The translations under genes and the position numbers were made by a program. Source: Aurantibrevibacter litoralis (GTDB lineage Bacteria > Bacteroidota > Bacteroidia > Flavobacteriales > Flavobacteriaceae). Taken from it: a DNA stretch of 64,000 bases. Numbering within the stretch: position 1 is the first letter of the stretch; each line of letters starts with the position of its first letter. Shown here one piece after another: positions 34,977 through 44,161 of the stretch. The notes under the pieces are model-generated. The model worked only from the letters and a program-made list of their open reading frames with translations. It had not been told where the DNA came from and made no database searches. The DNA lies in assembly GCF_034651555.1 (NCBI RefSeq), contig NZ_JAYEEQ010000004.1, positions 62,001 through 126,000 of the forward strand, read 5' to 3'.

Positions 34977-37900
34977 GAAATATTATATCCTATTTTATAA
35001 AGTATCATGTAGCGGTTGATGTATTTGTTTTTGCCTTTTTTGTCTTTGGTATTTATGGAGCCACCTCCCTTAAGTCGTCTTACTTTCCGTTGGTGGAATC
35101 TAAAAATATTGTAATTACAGTTACCTATCCAGGTGCATCCCCTCAAGAAGTAGAGGAAGGGATTGTGCTTAAAATTGAAGATAATCTTAAAGGATTAGAA
35201 GGTATCGATAGAGTTACATCTACCTCCAGAGAAAACAGCGGTACCATAAATGTAGAAATAGAAAAGGGTGAGAACATTGACTTTATGTTGCTGGAAGTAA
35301 AGAATGCCGTAGACAGGGTTCCATCATTTCCTACAGGCATGGAACCTTTAATAGTGGCAAAACGTGAAGAAATTAGGCAGACCATAAGTTTTGCCATTAG
35401 TGGCGAAAATATACCACTGGTAACCCTTAAGGAAATTGGGCGTCAGATAGAAAACGATATTCGTGCCATGGAGGGGATATCGCAAATTGCATTTACCGGG
35501 TATCCCGAGGAAGAAATAGAAATTGCCGTAAACGAAAATAGTTTGTTGGCCTACGGGATGTCTTTTACAGAAGTGGCCAATGCCGTAGCCAATGCCAATA
35601 TTTTAATTACGGGAGGTAATATTAAAACCAATGCGGAAGAGTATCTTATAAGAGCTAATAACCGCTCGTATTACGGGGACGATCTTTCTAATTTAATAGT
35701 GCGTGCAGATGTTGGTGGCAGTACCGTTCGGCTAAGGGACGTAGCCGTAATTCGCGATCGGTTTTCCGAAACGGCCAACGCCTCCTATTTTAATGGTAAT
35801 TTGGCGGTCAATGCCTCTATAACCAGTACCAATTCGGAAGATCTTATTTCCTCGGCAGAACTCATCAAGGCGTACGTAGAAGAATTCAACCAAAAGAACA
35901 ACAATATCACTTTAGATGTCGTAAACGATCAATCCATCACCCTAACCCAACGCACACAACTTTTGGTAGAAAATGCATGGATGGGTATGGTGTTGGTACT
36001 TATTTTTCTTTCGCTATTTTTAAATACCCGACTTGCCTTTTGGGTCGCCTTCGGGTTGCCAATCTCCTTCTTGGGGATGTTTATCTTTGCCGGATTTTTC
36101 GATGTTACCATAAACGTGCTTTCTTTGTTTGGGATGATTATCGTAATCGGCATCTTGGTAGATGACGGTATTGTGATTGCCGAGAATATTTATCAGCATT
36201 ATGAAAAGGGCAAAACACCCATACAGGCGGCAATCGATGGCACTATGGAGGTTATTCCTCCCATTGTATCGGCAATAATTACAACCATTTTAGCCTTTTC
36301 TATTTTCCTGTTTTTAGACAGTAGGATTGGTGAATTTTTTGGTGAGGTCTCCGTAATTGTCATTCTTACTCTGGTAGTATCCTTGGTAGAGGCATTAATC
36401 ATTTTACCGGCTCACTTAGCCCATTCCAAAGCACTACAACCTTTGGAAGACAAGCCTAAAACAGGTATTGCAAAAGCCTTTTCGAAACTGAGGGAAATTA
36501 ATAAATATGGTGATCGAATCATGCTCTGGATGCGCGACAACCTCTATGCCAAGGTTCTTGCATTTGCACTGCGTTATAAATTTTTAACTTTTTCCTTTTT
36601 TGCAGTTGCTCTAATTCTGACATTAGGTGCTACCGGAGGTGGGGTTGTCCGAACTGCTTTCTTTCCTAGAATTGCTAGCGATCAGGTTTCTATTTCGCTT
36701 TTAATGCCCAATGGCACTAATGAAAAGGTGACGGATTCTATTATTAGTTTGATAGAAGAAAAAGCACTAATCGCCAATGAGGAATTAACCGCAGAATATT
36801 TAAAAGGTGGCACTAAAAAATTGTTTGAAAATACGATTAAAAATTTAGGCCCCGGATCATCTGCTGCCACTTTAGTCATTAATTTGTTGCCGGGTGAAGA
36901 ACGACCGGATGCTGTGGTCACTGAACTGGTTGCCAATAGAATACGAGATCTTGTAGGCCCTGTAGTGGGCACGGAAAGTCTTATTTATGGTTCTGGTGGT
37001 AATTTTGGAGGGAGTCCGGTATCTGTGTCTTTATTAGGCAATAATATTAGCGAATTAAAAGCAGCTAAAAATGAATTAAAAACGGCTTTGGTAAACAATG
37101 CGTTGCTAAAAGATGTCGCAGATAATGACCCTGCAGGAATTAAGGAAATTCGGCTAGAACTAAAAGAAAGTGCGTATTTATTAGGACTAGACCTTAGGAA
37201 TATTATGGATCAGGTACGCGCCGGATTTTTTGGCGTACAGGCGCAGCGTTTCCAAAGAGGGCAAGACGAAATCCGGGTATGGGTGCGTTACGATAGACCC
37301 AACCGCTCGGCCATTGTTGATTTAGATGAAATGCGCATTCAAACACCCAATGGTAACAGAGTACCTTTAAAAGAAATTGCCAATTATACCATAGAGCGGG
37401 GCGATGTTGCCATAAACCATTTGGATGGTCGCCGAGAAATTCAAATCTCGGCAGACTTGAAAGATGATAAAACCACTACAGCGACAGATATTATGGCCGA
37501 TATTCAGACCCGGATTATGCCCGATATTCAGGCCAAATACCCTACCGTAACGGCGTCTTATGAGGGTCAAAATAGAGAGGCCAACAAATTGAGCAAATCA
37601 TTCAAGCCTGTTGGGTTTACTGTGTTAGTATTGATTTATATCACCATCGCTTTTACCTTTAGAAGTTTTAGTCAGCCCTTAATGTTACTTCTTATGATAC
37701 CTTTTAGCCTAACAGCCGTTGCTTGGGGTCATTGGATTCATGGATTTCCGGTAAATATTTTGTCTTTATTGGGCATCATAGCCTTAATTGGGATAATGGT
37801 GAATGATGGTTTGGTACTTATAGGTCGCTTTAATGCCAATTTGCGCAGCGGACTAAAGTTTGATGTAGCTCTTTACGAAGCGGGCAAATCTCGTTTTAGG

Positions 37901-38266
37901 GCTATATTCTTAACTTCTGTTACCACTATTGCAGGTCTTGCTCCCCTGCTGTTAGAAAAAAGCAGACAAGCTCAATTTTTAAAACCCATGGCTATTTCCA
38001 TTGCCTATGGTATTGCCTTTGCCACAGTACTTACACTCGTTATGTTACCTATCTTTTTATCCTTTAGTAACAACCTAAAAGTAGGTGCAAAATGGCTTAA
38101 GACGGGAAAGGATATTTCCAAAGAAGAGGTAGAAAGAGCTTTAAAAGAAGAGGAAGAAGAAATGTTCATGCAAGGCATAATAGATCCTAATACCAATGGT
38201 ACGCACAAAGTCGCAAAAAAAGAAACAACCAAAAACAAAGAAATACCCCAAGAATTTGAGATCTAG
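34973..38266 (+). CDS. RND efflux pump permease (AcrB/HAE family)
   Basis: A 1097-residue inner-membrane transporter with twelve membrane helices in two repeats, each followed by a large periplasmic loop. The proton-relay aspartates are in helix four, V396-D397-D398-G. The start (RNIISYFIKYHVAVDVFVF) and ISFLGMFI segment are typical. A positively charged and glutamate-rich cytoplasmic tail of about 60 residues extends past the last helix. It works with the adjacent adaptor and TolC-like channel. Substrates cannot be told. Confidence 0.92.
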   Translation: MRNIISYFIKYHVAVDVFVFAFFVFGIYGATSLKSSYFPLVESKNIVITVTYPGASPQEVEEGIVLKIEDNLKGLEGIDRVTSTSRENSGTINVEIEKGENIDFMLLEVKNAVDRVPSFPTGMEPLIVAKREEIRQTISFAISGENIPLVTLKEIGRQIENDIRAMEGISQIAFTGYPEEEIEIAVNENSLLAYGMSFTEVANAVANANILITGGNIKTNAEEYLIRANNRSYYGDDLSNLIVRADVGGSTVRLRDVAVIRDRFSETANASYFNGNLAVNASITSTNSEDLISSAELIKAYVEEFNQKNNNITLDVVNDQSITLTQRTQLLVENAWMGMVLVLIFLSLFLNTRLAFWVAFGLPISFLGMFIFAGFFDVTINVLSLFGMIIVIGILVDDGIVIAENIYQHYEKGKTPIQAAIDGTMEVIPPIVSAIITTILAFSIFLFLDSRIGEFFGEVSVIVILTLVVSLVEALIILPAHLAHSKALQPLEDKPKTGIAKAFSKLREINKYGDRIMLWMRDNLYAKVLAFALRYKFLTFSFFAVALILTLGATGGGVVRTAFFPRIASDQVSISLLMPNGTNEKVTDSIISLIEEKALIANEELTAEYLKGGTKKLFENTIKNLGPGSSAATLVINLLPGEERPDAVVTELVANRIRDLVGPVVGTESLIYGSGGNFGGSPVSVSLLGNNISELKAAKNELKTALVNNALLKDVADNDPAGIKEIRLELKESAYLLGLDLRNIMDQVRAGFFGVQAQRFQRGQDEIRVWVRYDRPNRSAIVDLDEMRIQTPNGNRVPLKEIANYTIERGDVAINHLDGRREIQISADLKDDKTTTATDIMADIQTRIMPDIQAKYPTVTASYEGQNREANKLSKSFKPVGFTVLVLIYITIAFTFRSFSQPLMLLLMIPFSLTAVAWGHWIHGFPVNILSLLGIIALIGIMVNDGLVLIGRFNANLRSGLKFDVALYEAGKSRFRAIFLTSVTTIAGLAPLLLEKSRQAQFLKPMAISIAYGIAFATVLTLVMLPIFLSFSNNLKVGAKWLKTGKDISKEEVERALKEEEEEMFMQGIIDPNTNGTHKVAKKETTKNKEIPQEFEI

Positions 38267-39641
38267 TACTACAAAAACAAACAAGATATTCGGCATCGTT
38301 ACTCTTGTTTTATGGGCAACGCATGCTATTTACGGACAAGAAACCATGTTGACCAAGCAGGAAGCAGTAAATCTGGCCTTGGAAAATAATTTTGGTATTA
38401 AAGTAGCCAAAAACGAATTGGAAATAGCTGATAATAACCAAGGTATCCTTAATTCAGGTTATTTGCCCAGTTTAAATGGCGTAGCAGGAGCCACCTATAA
38501 TACGAATAACACGGAAACGGAGTTTCCAGGGCAATTTTTAGAGGATGGAACACCACGCCCTAATGTTTCCTTGGATAATGCAGAAAGCCAACGGTACAAT
38601 TCATCCATCAATTTAAATTATACCTTGTTTGATGGTATGGGGAGATACTACAACTTCAAAAGGCTTAAAGAACAATATCAACTCAGTGCGTTACAAGCCC
38701 GTGAAACCATAGAAAATACAACCATACAGCTATTCAGCGTGTATTTTGAAATTGCGCGACTCACTGAAAATGAAAATGTACTACAACGCGCCCTCGAAAT
38801 TTCCAAAGATCGAATAAAAAGAGCAGAGTATGCCTTTGATTATGGTCAGAACACCAAACTAGATATCTTAAATGCGCAGGTAGATGTAACCAACGACAGC
38901 ATAAACCTTCTTAATGTGAAGCAGCAAATGGCCAATGCCAAACGTGACTTAAATGTGTTACTGAGTCAAAACCTAAATGCCAAATTTAGTGTGGATACGG
39001 TGGTGCAGTTTATTCCTAAATTGAAATTAGAAGAATATGTGGGTTTGGCCACACAAAATAATGTGGCTCTTTTGCAGACCGAAAGAAATTTGGCCATTAC
39101 AGACTACGACATTAAGGTAAGCCGAGCGGGCTATTTACCTACTATCGGACTCACAGGTACCTACGGGTGGAATTTAAATCAGGGGGCACCATCGGCTTTC
39201 TTATCCGGGGTTGTCTTCCCTGGAACTAATACAACTACAACCAATGTATTACTGGCTGCTAATTTAACTTGGAATCTTTTTGATGGAGGTGGCACTACCG
39301 TTCGTATTAAAAACGCTAAAATTGCCCATGAAAATCAGGAATTACTGCGCGAACAAGTGAAATTAGAGGTAAACCGGGATATTGAAAATGCGGTAGCGAT
39401 ATACGAAAACCGACTTCAAATATTTAATATCCAACAACAAAACGTGATTACAAACCAAAATAATTTTGAACGATCTAAAGAACAGTTTCAATTAGGGCGC
39501 ATTACCTCTATAGAGTTTCGGCAAGCGCAAATCAACCTTTTAAATGCACAAACCAATAAGAACTTAGCCAAGTACGATGCCAAGCTGGCCGAACTGCAAT
39601 TACTACAACTTACTGGGCAGCTACTCAATGTCGATTTTTAG
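38256..39641 (+). CDS. TolC-family outer-membrane efflux protein
   Basis: A protein of about 461 residues from a TTG start, with signal peptide IFGIVTLVLWATHAIYGQ and two OEP repeats of the TolC channel (the first begins TKQEAVNLALENNFGIKVAKNE). The nearest in-frame ATG lies 60 bases earlier, inside the pump gene, and would add twenty lysine-rich residues in front of the signal; the TTG, overlapping the pump by eleven bases, gives a normal signal peptide and is preferred. It completes the tripartite pump. Confidence 0.87.
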   Translation: MRSSTTKTNKIFGIVTLVLWATHAIYGQETMLTKQEAVNLALENNFGIKVAKNELEIADNNQGILNSGYLPSLNGVAGATYNTNNTETEFPGQFLEDGTPRPNVSLDNAESQRYNSSINLNYTLFDGMGRYYNFKRLKEQYQLSALQARETIENTTIQLFSVYFEIARLTENENVLQRALEISKDRIKRAEYAFDYGQNTKLDILNAQVDVTNDSINLLNVKQQMANAKRDLNVLLSQNLNAKFSVDTVVQFIPKLKLEEYVGLATQNNVALLQTERNLAITDYDIKVSRAGYLPTIGLTGTYGWNLNQGAPSAFLSGVVFPGTNTTTTNVLLAANLTWNLFDGGGTTVRIKNAKIAHENQELLREQVKLEVNRDIENAVAIYENRLQIFNIQQQNVITNQNNFERSKEQFQLGRITSIEFRQAQINLLNAQTNKNLAKYDAKLAELQLLQLTGQLLNVDF

Positions 39642-39801
39642 GCACAACCTTAGATTTCGGCTTTTTTAATGCCCTTCCATTTTTTAAGCGTTTACTAAAC
39701 AAAAACACAGCTTCATCGGGAATCAAAATCCTAAAAGTAGGATTATTTTCATTGTGATATTTCCAACGCACAACGGCAAACATATAAACCACTGATCGCA
39801 T
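39625..39801 (-). CDS. Possible small basic protein, unknown
   Basis: A 58-codon open frame antisense to the very end of the TolC gene and through most of the following gap. The product is basic, with RWKYHNENNPTFRIL and a C-terminus rich in Lys/Arg. No ribosome-binding site, family or conserved neighbour supports it. It is the only sign of a gene in the 343-base gap before the epimerase. Confidence 0.2.
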   Translation of the reverse strand: MRSVVYMFAVVRWKYHNENNPTFRILIPDEAVFLFSKRLKNGRALKKPKSKVVPKNRH

Positions 39802-39984
39802 ATTTTCTATATCTTGCTATAGGTAAATAGGTGCAGAATACGAGCAACACCTTAAAAATAGAAGAAAAGATCGTGCGATAAATTATCTATTTTTTTTTGG
39901 ATTGTCTATCTTGGGCAGCACGTTATTTAATAAACAAGCTAAAAAAGCGCGCAGGAAAAAATATCGCAAAATAAAACAATACGT
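39642..39984. other. Gap between TolC gene and aldose epimerase
   Basis: No RNA gene or terminator with a good stem is visible. It contains the possible small antisense frame described separately, a weak CCTAAAAGTAGG inverted repeat near 39730, and an A/T-rich tail with several A runs ahead of the epimerase. Confidence 0.4.
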
Positions 39985-41061
39985 ATGGAAGTAAAAAAGG
40001 TAGCGGTAGCGAAAAGGAATTATGGACAAACGCCGAATGGAGAAACCGTAGCCCTATATTCGTTAAAGAACACGAATGGTATGCAGGTAGACTTCTTAAC
40101 CTATGGCGGAATTATTACAACACTTAAAGTACCGAATAGAGAAGGCTATTACGAAAATGTAGTATTAGGTTTCAATTCTTTAACCCAATACGTGGAGCGT
40201 AATCCATTTTTCGGTGTTATTGTGGGACGGTTTGGAAATCGTATTGCCAAGGGCAAATTTAGTTTAGATGGTACGGAATATAGCTTGGCAATAAACAATG
40301 GTAAAAATCATTTACATGGAGGTCTTAAAGGGTTTGACAAAGTGCTTTGGACGGTGAAAGAAGTGCTTCAAGACGCTTCTAAGGCGACCGTAACACTCGC
40401 CTATCTAAGTCCTGATATGGAAGAAGGCTATCCGGGAAATTTGGCAGTGGAAGTTAGCTATTCACTAAATACCAACAATGTCTTTAGTGTGCACTATGGA
40501 GCTACTACCGACAAAGCCACTATTGTGAATCTTACCCAACATTCTTATTTTAATTTATCCGGAGATTTCACCAAAGCTATTGTAGACCATGAAGTTGAGA
40601 TTAAAGCTAATCATTACCTACCCGTAGATGACGGATTGATTCCTTTAGGCGAACTTGCAGCTGTAGCCCATACGCCCTTCGATTTTAGAATCCCTAAACC
40701 CATTGGCAGCGCAATTGATGCCGATCATATCCAGCTTAAAATAGCAGGAGGTTATGACCATTGCTGGGCATTAAATGGGGCTGAAACCGGTCTTAAACAT
40801 GCATTGTCTGCCTACCATCCAAAAAGTGGTCGGCATATGGAAGTATTTACCGAAGAACCTGGATTACAGTTCTATACGGGTAATTTTTTAGATGGCACTA
40901 TACCGGCACCTAACGGCGGATTTTATACTGGACGAAGCGGGTTTTGTGTAGAAACCCAACACTTTCCGGATGCCCCCAATCAAAAGGATTTCCCCTCAGT
41001 AGTACTCCGCCCCGGTGAGCAATACAGTACCACAACCCAGTTTAAATTTTCCGTGAAATAA
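39985..41061 (+). CDS. galM: Aldose 1-epimerase (mutarotase)
   Basis: A 358-residue galactose mutarotase that interconverts alpha and beta anomers of hexoses. Substrate-contact and catalytic features are present: RFGNRIAKGKF and NHLHGG near residues 80-115, the catalytic histidine in NLTQHSYFNLSG, and the glutamate in YTGRSGFCVETQHFPDAPN. No signal peptide, so it is cytoplasmic. It is a single-gene unit with no sugar operon nearby. Confidence 0.93.
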   Translation: MEVKKVAVAKRNYGQTPNGETVALYSLKNTNGMQVDFLTYGGIITTLKVPNREGYYENVVLGFNSLTQYVERNPFFGVIVGRFGNRIAKGKFSLDGTEYSLAINNGKNHLHGGLKGFDKVLWTVKEVLQDASKATVTLAYLSPDMEEGYPGNLAVEVSYSLNTNNVFSVHYGATTDKATIVNLTQHSYFNLSGDFTKAIVDHEVEIKANHYLPVDDGLIPLGELAAVAHTPFDFRIPKPIGSAIDADHIQLKIAGGYDHCWALNGAETGLKHALSAYHPKSGRHMEVFTEEPGLQFYTGNFLDGTIPAPNGGFYTGRSGFCVETQHFPDAPNQKDFPSVVLRPGEQYSTTTQFKFSVK

Positions 41062-41482
41062 AAGCAAGGATACTATTAATCGTTCTTGAAACGGACTATC
41101 CTCGAGGCAGGCCTAAGGGTATACCCATTAGATAAGCGTAGCGCAGGTTTCACCGGTTTTATTTCGACGAGTTTTGTACACTATAATTTGACATTTGAAT
41201 CAAAAACCGAAATTTTGTTTCTTACCACACGCAAAACAGCAAAAAGGGCGCTCTTACCGCTCCAACGAAGAAATAAGACCGAAACCCCGACCCATGGATC
41301 GGGCAGTCTTTAGAGTAAAGCACCTTATTTTGGTTTTTAGGTAAGGAGTGCGATTTTTTTCAAAAAAGGGTATTCTTTAGATCAATTTTGCCTATTTTTG
41401 CGGGCTCAAAATAATATTTAGGTCTGCTAATAGTAAAAGTCATACATTTTAAAGACCATGGCAGTAAGGGCATTGAAAACAA
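41062..41482. other. Gap between galM and tRNA-Pro
   Basis: No convincing gene. A bulged hairpin (AAGAC...CCGA / TCGGG...GTCTT, about 41274-41313) could end galM transcription. TATTTTTG at 41393-41400 matches the -7 consensus and may serve the tRNA downstream, although its -33 partner is unclear. Confidence 0.4.
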
Positions 41483-41556
41483 CGGGATGTAGCGCAGCCC
41501 GGTAGCGCACACGGCTGGGGGCCGTGGGGTCGCAGGTTCAAATCCTGTCATCCCGA
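41483..41556 (+). tRNA. tRNA-Pro (anticodon GGG)
   Basis: Full cloverleaf: acceptor CGGGATG/CATCCCG, D stem GCGC/GCGC, anticodon stem CACGG/CCGTG with loop CTGGGGG (anticodon GGG), T arm GCAGG-TTCAAAT-CCTGT, discriminator A. CCA is not encoded. The accessory genes begin directly after it, so it is the likely integration site of the island. Confidence 0.95.
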
Positions 41557-41579
41557 CGAACCATATACCAAATGGAACC

Positions 41580-41620
41580 AAAACACTGTTAATCGTATGA
41601 TTATCAGTGTTTTTTGTTTT
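41580..41620 (+). terminator. Terminator after tRNA-Pro
   Basis: AAAACACTG pairs with CAGTGTTTT, with an inner TAATC/GATTA stem across one T-T mismatch, followed by a long T run. It begins 24 bases past the tRNA. Confidence 0.75.
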
Positions 41621-41657
41621 TTGCGCATTTTATTAAATGCTATTAAATGGCATCTGT

Positions 41658-41687
41658 TACACCTAGCTAGGTGCGCAATTAGGTGTA
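41658..41687. repeat. Nested palindromes between tRNA-Pro and the integrase
   Basis: CACCTAGCTAGGTG (41660-41673) is a perfect 14-bp palindrome. TACACCT at 41658 also pairs with AGGTGTA at 41681-41687. The position, between the tRNA and the recombinase start, fits an attachment or integrase-binding region, which is inference. Confidence 0.5.
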
Positions 41688-41733
41688 CAATAGGCTTCTA
41701 AAAAAGTTGTAACTTTAGTGAACTTTAGAGTAC

Positions 41734-41749
41734 GATTTGACTTTCGTCT
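41734..41749 (+). repeat. 16-bp direct repeat, copy 1
   Basis: GATTTGACTTTCGTCT, 33 bases before the first integrase fragment. The identical sequence recurs at 44134, just before the second fragment. Confidence 0.7.
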
Positions 41750-41782
41750 TTACCATTTATTGTGTAACTAAAGTCAATTAAA

Positions 41783-42547
41783 ATGAAGAAAAATGAAAAC
41801 TTTGCCATCCAATTCTATACTAGAAAATCACGAAGTATCCCCAATCAACTATCTGTTTATGTGCGTATTACAGCTAAGGGCAAGAGAGCTGAAATCAGTT
41901 TAAAACAAAGTATTGACTCTTTGGAGTGGTATAACAGAGGTGGTAGGGGAAGAAATCATTCCCAAAGAGGTCGTTCCATTAATGCCTATCTCGATCAGGT
42001 GCGCATTCAACTCTTACAATGCCATGACCAACTTATGGAAGAAGGTAAAATTGCCTCCTCAGCGGCTATAAAATTACGTTTTCTAGGGGAAGATGATGTG
42101 GGTAGGACTTTGATGGATTTGATTGCCTATCATAATGAAACTATGGTGCATGTTCTTAAGCGAGGCGCTTCCAAGAATTATTATACCACGGAAAAATACT
42201 TGCGTAGGTTTCTATCCGCAAAGCTAAGAACAGATGATGTGCACTTAAGGCAACTCAATTACCGGTTTATATTGGATTTTGAACAGTATCTAAGGAACTG
42301 CACGGACTCAAAGAAAGTCCTTATTTTGGGCAATAATGGAGTGATGAAGCATCTGGAAAGGTTGAAAAAGATGGCAAATCTAGCGGTTAAATTAGAGTGG
42401 ATAGCAAAGAACCCCTTTGACCAATTTCAGCTGAAGTTCAATAAATTCGATAGGATTTATCTTACAGAACGGGAACCACAGTTGATAGAGGAAACCATAT
42501 TTATGCAGCCCCGTTTAGAGCATTCACCAAAGTCGGTATCATCATGA
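41783..42547 (+). pseudogene. Tyrosine recombinase, N-terminal fragment
   Basis: 254 codons that begin like a Bacteroidota integrase: an arm DNA-binding domain (about residues 1-90, FAIQFYTRKS...LSVYVRITAKGKR), then the SAM-like core-binding domain (about residues 105-215, with NYYTTEKYLRRFL and ILDFEQYL). The frame loses similarity right after DRIYLTEREPQLIEET, where the catalytic domain should start, and stops soon after. Box I arginine is absent. The matching C-terminal part is found 1.6 kb downstream, so the gene is broken. Confidence 0.8.
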
Positions 42548-42696
42548 AAAAGGAAAAACTAGAAGAAAACCCAAACTACTTCTTACAACCGACTTCATTT
42601 TTGAATATAATTTTAGAAAATGAAAGAGTAGACCTATAATCTTAAACGTATGCAAAATTTCAGTTACGAAAGCCTGAATATATAATAAAAAACGCA

Positions 42697-42750
42697 TTGC
42701 ATATCTAAATATGCAAATAATAAGTTAAATTGCACATGTAAATATGCAAT
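42697..42750. promoter_or_regulatory. Inverted repeats upstream of the AAA ATPase gene
   Basis: TTGCATAT-N4-ATATGCAA (42697-42716) is a perfect 8-bp inverted repeat. ATTGCA (42729) and TGCAAT (42745-42750) form a second pair whose last base abuts the ATPase ATG. Four TGCA-centred half-sites in 54 bases suggest an operator, perhaps for an unseen or self-encoded regulator. Confidence 0.45.
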
Positions 42751-43941
42751 ATGGAACGATTATTGGAAAAATCCGCAACTTTGGTACAACGGGTTCGTGC
42801 CGAAAAAAAGCGCTATCTCTACCATGAAATCAATTGGAAAAACAGGTTAATCGGTATTAAAGGCGCACGGGGCACCGGCAAAACCACGCTATTGCTGCAA
42901 AAATTGCAGCAGTTACAATTGGCTCCAACAGAAGGCACCTATTGGTCTTTGGATGATTTTTATTTTACGACCCATTCCTTGGTAGAAACAGCAGAGGAAT
43001 TTTACAAAAGGGGGGGGAAGTACCTCTTTTTGGATGAAGTGCATAAATATGAAAATTGGTCTTTGCACATAAAAAACCTTTATGATTTTTACCCGGAATT
43101 AAAAATTGTTTTTACCGGGTCTTCCATCATCGATATTTCACGGGAAGAAGGGGATTTGAGCCGTCGGGTACTCATGTACTCTTTATTCGGGCTCTCCTAC
43201 CGGGAATATTTGGCCTTTAATGATGTATACAATTTTGAACCCATATCCCTGAAAGATATACTTTCCGGCGATCGTAAGTGGAGCCATATGTTTCCACAAG
43301 ATTTTAGACCTTTAGCCCATTTTGAAGCTTATCTGGAACATGGTTATTATCCGTTTTCCATGGAGGACAAAGAAGGTTATGCTACCCGATTACAACAACT
43401 GTTGCGCCTGATCGTGGAATACGACATGGCCGAATTAAAAGGGTTTGATATACGCAATGCCAAAAAAATGCTGCAACTGCTACACGTGGTAGCTTCCAAT
43501 GTGCCCTTCCAACCCAACTTAAGTGCGGTTGCCGTAAAGAGTGGCATACACAGAAATTCGGTATTATTGTACTTGCATTTTTTAGAGCAGGCTCAATTAA
43601 TAAAACTGTTATATCCCTCTGGCATCAGCTTGGCCGGACTGCAAAAACCCGAAAAAATATATTTGGACAATACCAACCTCGTATTTGCTCTGGCAGGATC
43701 AAAACCGAACGCAGGAAATTTACGGGAAACGTTTTTTATTTCTCAGGTGTTGGTACGGCATAGGGTGGCTTACCCAAAACAAGGCGATTTTTTAGTGGAG
43801 GATACCCATACTTTTGAAGTTGGCGGAAAGGATAAATCCAACAAACAGATTAAAGATGTCCATAACGCCTTTGTGGTGGCGGACAATGTGGAGTTCCCGG
43901 TAGGGAAATTGCCCCTTTGGCTCTTCGGTTTTTTATATTGA
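42751..43941 (+). CDS. AAA ATPase with C-terminal DUF4143 domain
   Basis: A 396-residue intact protein. AAA_14 domain: Walker A GARGTGKT (38-45), Walker B LFLDE (92-96), sensor segment VFTGSS. The C-terminal DUF4143 part has a winged-helix segment (ksgIHRNSVLLYLHFLEQAQLI) and the nuclease-like TFEVGGKDKSNKQI near the end. Such proteins are common in Bacteroidota and Archaea and have no settled function. The gene sits between the two integrase fragments, with its own upstream inverted repeats, so it may have arrived separately from the integrase. Confidence 0.85.
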   Translation: MERLLEKSATLVQRVRAEKKRYLYHEINWKNRLIGIKGARGTGKTTLLLQKLQQLQLAPTEGTYWSLDDFYFTTHSLVETAEEFYKRGGKYLFLDEVHKYENWSLHIKNLYDFYPELKIVFTGSSIIDISREEGDLSRRVLMYSLFGLSYREYLAFNDVYNFEPISLKDILSGDRKWSHMFPQDFRPLAHFEAYLEHGYYPFSMEDKEGYATRLQQLLRLIVEYDMAELKGFDIRNAKKMLQLLHVVASNVPFQPNLSAVAVKSGIHRNSVLLYLHFLEQAQLIKLLYPSGISLAGLQKPEKIYLDNTNLVFALAGSKPNAGNLRETFFISQVLVRHRVAYPKQGDFLVEDTHTFEVGGKDKSNKQIKDVHNAFVVADNVEFPVGKLPLWLFGFLY

Positions 43942-44047
43942 TATGAATATCATAGCAACACATATCAATTACCAGATTGTATATTTATGGAGGAGGGCAA
44001 TAATCAAGAACTAATTTTACGCTCTTTTATGTAATATGGTCGCAATT

Positions 44048-44094
44048 CGGTTAGCAAAATCGTTTTAACATTTATACTAACCGAGATGTTAAAA
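44048..44094. repeat. Interlocking inverted repeats
   Basis: CGGTTAG (44048) pairs with CTAACCG (44077), and TTTTAACAT (44063) pairs with ATGTTAAAA (44086). The two stems interlock rather than nest, so only one DNA cruciform can form at once, or an RNA could form a pseudoknot. They lie in the gap after the ATPase gene, where no gene is seen. Confidence 0.4.
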
Positions 44095-44133
44095 TTTATG
44101 AGTTGACCGGAAAATTAAATGTATATTTAAAGT

Positions 44134-44149
44134 GATTTGACTTTCGTCT
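44134..44149 (+). repeat. 16-bp direct repeat, copy 2
   Basis: GATTTGACTTTCGTCT, identical to 41734-41749. It precedes the C-terminal integrase fragment; a further similar stretch GTGTTAACTAAA follows (GTGTAACTAAA in copy 1). This suggests that a second, internally deleted integrase gene once began here. Confidence 0.7.
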
Positions 44150-44161
44150 GACAAAAACCAA

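Noticed and set aside
41360..41581. 73-codon open frame antisense to tRNA-Pro (contains TGFEPATPRPPAVCATGLRY)
   Set aside because: It is the well-known artefact of translating the complement of a tRNA gene; the tRNA cloverleaf explains the sequence fully.
42544..42639. 31-codon frame after the integrase N-terminal fragment
   Set aside because: Too short, no support, most likely debris of the broken integrase region.
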